Assembly (NCBI GenBank): GCA_019419645.1
Contig: DXZN01000048.1
Location: 1 to 16,416 of the forward strand
Reading direction: 5' to 3'
Source: Collinsella sp.
GTDB lineage: Bacteria > Actinomycetota > Coriobacteriia > Coriobacteriales > Coriobacteriaceae
DNA: 16,416 nt
The notes beneath the pieces are model-generated. The model was not told the origin of the DNA and made no database searches. It was given only the letters and a program-made list of their open reading frames with translations. Position numbers and translations under genes: made by a program. Below are positions 13,861 through 16,416 of this stretch, piece after piece. The stretch's first letter is position 1. Every line of letters starts with the position of its first letter.

Positions 13861-15570
13861 TTAGCGAGCTGCGGACTCGAGCAGTGCCTTGACCTCGGCA
13901 GCGGTGTTGCAGGCGAGCGCCTTCTCGGCGAGCTCGTCGCACTCGGCCTTGGTCCACTGGCTGATGGTCTTGCGGGCGCGCAGGATGGACGGAGCGCTCA
14001 TCGAGAACTCCTCCAGGCCCCAGCTGATCAGCAGCGGCTCGAGCAACGGATCGGCAGCGGCCTCGCCGCACATACCGACCATGATGCCGGCCTTCACGCC
14101 GCTCTCGATGATGTTCTTGAGCGAGCGGAGCACGGCGGGATAGTAAACCTGGTACAGGTTGGAGATGGTGTCGTTGCCACGGTCGGCGCACATGGTGTAG
14201 CCGATCAGGTCGTTGGTGCCGATGGAGAAGAAGTCGGCGACCTCGGCCAGGCGGTCAGCGAGCAGCGAGGCTGCAGGCGTCTCGACCATGATGCCGACCT
14301 CGATGTTCTCGTTGAACTTGCGACCCTCTTCGGTCAGCTCGGTCTTACACTGCTCGACGAGCTCCTTGACAGCCAAGACTTCCTCGACGCAGGTGACGAG
14401 CGGGATCATAATCTTGACGTCACCGAAGGCGCTGGCGCGCAGCAGGGCGCGGAGCTGGACCTTGTACTGGTCGGGGTTGGCCAGGCAGTAACGCACGGCG
14501 CGGAAGCCCATGAAGGGGTTCTCTTCCTTGACCATGTGCAGGTACGGAATCTCCTTGTCGCCACCCACATCGAGCGTGCGGATGATGACCGGAGCGCCCT
14601 TGAGCGCGCTGGCGACCTTACGGTAGGCGTTGAACTGCTCCTCCTCGGAAGGAAGCTCAGCAGAATCCATGAACAGGAACTCGGAACGGAACAGGCCGAT
14701 AGCCTCGGCATCGTGATCGAGCGCGTTGGGCACGTCATCGGGGTTGCCGATGTTGCAGGCAATAATCTTCTTGATGCCGTCGGCAGTCACGGACGGCTTG
14801 CCGCGGAAGGCCTCGAGAGCCGCCTTCTCGGCAGCGAAAGCCTCGGCCTTGGCAGTGTAAGCGGCGAGCGTCTCCTCATCGGGATCGGCCTCGACGATAC
14901 CCTTGCCACCGTCGACGACAACGGTCATGCCGTTGCGCAGTGCGGTGCAGCTGTTGGAAACCGAAAGGACAGCCGGGATCTCGAGGGCGCGCGCAATGAT
15001 TGCGGAGTGCGACGTGCGGCCACCAGTCTCGGTGACGATACCGGCAACGTGGGCCTTATCGATCGTGGCGGTCATGGACGGCGTGAGGTCGTGCACGACA
15101 ACGACGGTGTTCTCGGGCAGGACGGAAAGGTCGACGACCTCCTTGCCCAGCAGCTCGGCCAGAATACCGGTGCGGATGTCGGCGATGTCGGCCGCGCGCA
15201 GACGGAACATCTCATCGTCCATGGACAGGAACATGTTCTCGAACATGGTCGAGGTGTCCATGAGCGCCTGCTCGGCGCAGGTGCCGCCGTCAATGGCGGC
15301 GTTGATGGCGTCGGTCATGCCCGGATCCTGAGCCAGGACAATGTGTCCGCTCATGATCTCGGCCTCGGCCTCGCCCACCGTCTCCTTCATGTGGTCGGCC
15401 TGAGCCTGGGTCTTCTCGCAGAAGACCGAAAGAGCGGTCTGATAGCGCTCCTTCTCTGCTGCCGAATCAGCAACCTCGTGCGGCTCAAACGTCAAGTCGG
15501 GATCGACGGCGACCATGACGGTGCCGATACCGATGCCCTCGGAAGCGTTGACTCCCTGATACATTCCCAT
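13861..15570 (-). CDS. ptsI: PTS Enzyme I (phosphoenolpyruvate-protein phosphotransferase)
   Basis: First enzyme of the sugar phosphotransferase system: takes phosphate from PEP and passes it to HPr. The 569 residues match the usual length of about 570. The phosphorylated histidine is H188 in GGRTSHSAIIARAL, after the HPr-binding helical domain. The PEP-binding barrel shows GLFRSEFLFMD (292-302), IIRTLDVGGDKE (329-340), GFRAVRYCL (355-363), VGIMVETPAA (425-434), FSIGTNDLIGYT (448-459) and the catalytic Cys in GMCGEAA (499-505, C501). Two starts are possible, ATG 15570 and ATG 15564, both served by GGAGAGAGGA; I list the longer. It follows ptsH by 127 bases that contain a terminator-like hairpin, so its level is probably below that of HPr. 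Confidence 0.96.
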   Translation of the reverse strand: MGMYQGVNASEGIGIGTVMVAVDPDLTFEPHEVADSAAEKERYQTALSVFCEKTQAQADHMKETVGEAEAEIMSGHIVLAQDPGMTDAINAAIDGGTCAEQALMDTSTMFENMFLSMDDEMFRLRAADIADIRTGILAELLGKEVVDLSVLPENTVVVVHDLTPSMTATIDKAHVAGIVTETGGRTSHSAIIARALEIPAVLSVSNSCTALRNGMTVVVDGGKGIVEADPDEETLAAYTAKAEAFAAEKAALEAFRGKPSVTADGIKKIIACNIGNPDDVPNALDHDAEAIGLFRSEFLFMDSAELPSEEEQFNAYRKVASALKGAPVIIRTLDVGGDKEIPYLHMVKEENPFMGFRAVRYCLANPDQYKVQLRALLRASAFGDVKIMIPLVTCVEEVLAVKELVEQCKTELTEEGRKFNENIEVGIMVETPAASLLADRLAEVADFFSIGTNDLIGYTMCADRGNDTISNLYQVYYPAVLRSLKNIIESGVKAGIMVGMCGEAAADPLLEPLLISWGLEEFSMSAPSILRARKTISQWTKAECDELAEKALACNTAAEVKALLESAAR

Positions 15571-15615
15571 TCCTCTCTCCGTGTCATGTGATAAAGCGTT
15601 TTGCCATATCCATGA

Positions 15616-15652
15616 CAAAAGAGCGCAGCTACCTTAAGACAGGTCACTGCGC
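15616..15652 (-). terminator. Terminator-like hairpin between ptsH and ptsI
   Basis: On the minus strand GCGCAG pairs with CTGCGC (15652-15647 with 15628-15623), with an inner ACCT/AGGT stem, followed by TCTTTTG. Imperfect stem and short T-run suggest partial termination that would give more HPr than Enzyme I. Confidence 0.65.
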
Positions 15653-15697
15653 CCCCAAATATGAACTTAGTTGTTCAACATGCGACCCGTTTGAGTT

Positions 15698-15961
15698 CTA
15701 CTCGCCAAGACCGCTCTTGATGAGCTCGATGGCAGCAGCCAGAGCCTCGGCCTCGTCGGCGCCGTCGCACTTGACCTCGACCTCGGTGCCGCAGGGGATA
15801 CCAGCAGCCATGAGGGCCATCGGGGACTTGCCGTTGACCTCCTTCTCGGGGGTGACGACCGTCACGTCACAGGCGTACTTGCCCATGGTGGAGGCGAACA
15901 GACCAGCCGGACGCATGTGCAGACCCTGAGGATTAACGAGGGTAGCCTTCTCAGAAACCAT
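15698..15961 (-). CDS. ptsH: PTS phosphocarrier protein HPr
   Basis: Small cytoplasmic phosphocarrier that receives phosphate from Enzyme I on His15 and hands it to sugar EIIA proteins. The 87 residues show VNPQGLHMRPAGLFA with His15 and Arg17 of the active site, and VNGKSPMALMAAGI with Ser46 at the place of the regulatory serine of Gram-positive HPr. ATG 15961 follows AAGGAG by seven bases and gives the standard N-terminus; the frame opens upstream to 16021, but that part is leader. It is the first gene of the pts cluster, ahead of ptsI. Confidence 0.96.
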   Translation of the reverse strand: MVSEKATLVNPQGLHMRPAGLFASTMGKYACDVTVVTPEKEVNGKSPMALMAAGIPCGTEVEVKCDGADEAEALAAAIELIKSGLGE

Positions 15962-15986
15962 AGTTGACTCCTTTTTTTTGTGTTTA

Positions 15987-16034
15987 ACCCCTGTCATGCA
16001 TGTGGCAGGAGTCAGATTCACGACGTTGTTTATA
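15987..16034 (-). promoter_or_regulatory. ptsH leader hairpin and possible -10
   Basis: On the minus strand, ACTCCTGCCA (16012-16003) pairs with TGACAGGGGT (15996-15987) around a 6-base loop, with one G-U pair and one C-A mismatch, just ahead of an A-run and the Shine-Dalgarno. A TATAAA (16034-16029) upstream could be the -10, but no matching -35 is visible, so the promoter call is weak. Confidence 0.35.
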
Positions 16035-16080
16035 TTAACTCACATCAAACGGTTTTTCATTGTGTTTCGCACGAATTGTT

Positions 16081-16102
16081 GGACAGATGTCGTTCGCTGT
16101 CC
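16081..16102. repeat. Short inverted repeat next to the 30-bp repeat
   Basis: GGACAG (16081-16086) and CTGTCC (16097-16102) are perfect inverted copies 10 bases apart, one base before the arm of the larger inverted repeat. Function unknown. Confidence 0.4.
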
Positions 16103-16103
16103 G

Positions 16104-16230
16104 CTCGCCTGCCGGGCGGGGCGGTTAAGTTTGCTGCTCTACAGTCCGGCGCAAGACAGAAAGCACATTAAGTGCTTTCCTTTGCGTGCGGAACTCACGA
16201 CAAACTTAACCGCCCCGCCCGGCAGGCGAG
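16104..16230. repeat. Perfect 30-bp inverted repeat with nested hairpin, possibly a MITE-like element or structured RNA
   Basis: The arm 16104-16133 (begins CTCGCCTGCCGGGCGGGG, ends TTAAGTTTG) is repeated exactly in inverse at 16201-16230. The 67-base interior holds a second perfect hairpin, GAAAGCAC/GTGCTTTC (16159-16166 with 16172-16179, loop ATTAA). No open frame with family character crosses it. Neither arm is followed by a T-run, and no target-site duplication is seen at the borders. It lies upstream of ptsH in a 455-base stretch with no gene that I can support. A small non-autonomous element or a long structured transcript are both possible. Confidence 0.75.
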
Positions 16231-16276
16231 TTGCGGAAACTCGGATGGTCCAGAGCAATATCGTGCGAAAGGAATT

Positions 16277-16390
16277 CTGGCTGAATTTTTGTCCGCACGG
16301 ACGATCTAATAGACAAGCCGCGCTATCCCCTTCTTCTAACTTGCGGTGAAATATGGACTGATTTGGGGGTGCGGACAGAAAGTTGGACCG
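16277..16390. other. Right-edge sequence resembling IS3-family ends
   Basis: From 16355, TGGACTGATTTGGGGGTGCG and then GACAGAAAGTTGGACC have the look of IS150-group ends (TGGACTG, a G/C run, AAAGTTGGAC). The inverse of its middle part, TTTTTGTCCGCAC (16286-16298), occurs about 70 bases upstream, pairing with GTGCGGACAGAAA (16369-16381) with one G-T pair. A small palindrome, GGACCGC/GCGGTCC, follows at the edge. An insertion sequence may begin here and continue outside the window; this is a resemblance, not proof. Confidence 0.35.
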
Positions 16391-16416
16391 CGGGGCGGTC
16401 CGGACTGGAGGTTCGC

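Noticed and set aside
13807..15591. Plus-strand open frame of 594 codons
   Set aside because: Entirely antisense to ptsI, whose catalytic His188 and C501 are clear. Long antisense frames are expected in this GC range.
15978..16349. Plus-strand open frame of 123 codons upstream of ptsH
   Set aside because: It crosses the 30-bp inverted repeat, lacks a convincing ribosome-binding site and shows no recognisable domain.

Overview
The window is high-GC DNA (roughly 57-68% in the lines I sampled). Its gene content and protein style suggest a gut actinobacterium of the Coriobacteriia, most likely Collinsella or a close relative. This is an inference from protein character; no rRNA or other taxonomic marker is present.

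Region A (1-7424) is a cobalamin and tetrapyrrole module built around a divergent control region at 1590-1920. Leftward run cbiF/cobM and a cut-off cbiD, both enzymes of the anaerobic corrin ring pathway. Rightward, a consensus-like promoter and a cobalamin riboswitch precede a tight set of genes: a Tat-exported, lipid-anchored CbiK-type cobaltochelatase, a small lipoprotein, a substrate-binding lipoprotein, a BtuC/FecCD-type permease and an ATPase with extra N- and C-terminal parts. The small lipoprotein and the N-terminus of the binding protein share one domain. The combination suggests metal insertion into, or handling of, a tetrapyrrole outside the membrane, coupled to import and switched off by B12. 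This is the most interesting system in the window.

Region B (7425-7720) is a scar: a short IS3-family transposase fragment that ends exactly at the stop codon of the next gene.

Region C (7721-11530) is ordinary chromosome on the minus strand: a TetR-family regulator with a candidate operator, a flippase-like membrane protein of the lysylphosphatidylglycerol synthase TM family, tRNA-Glu(CUC) with promoter and terminator, and an HD-domain CCA tRNA nucleotidyltransferase.

Region D (11661-15961), also minus strand, is sugar phosphorylation. Transcription order is ptsH (HPr), ptsI (Enzyme I), one 1-phosphofructokinase-family kinase, then a second paralogue with its own promoter region. Intrinsic terminators or hairpins lie in every gap, so expression is probably stepped. 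HPr and Enzyme I pass phosphate from PEP to sugar permeases that are not in the window; the kinases would add a second phosphate to PTS-delivered fructose or a similar sugar.

Region E (15962-16416) has no gene I can support. It holds the ptsH leader, a perfect 30-bp inverted repeat around a smaller hairpin, and sequence at the right edge that resembles IS3-family ends.
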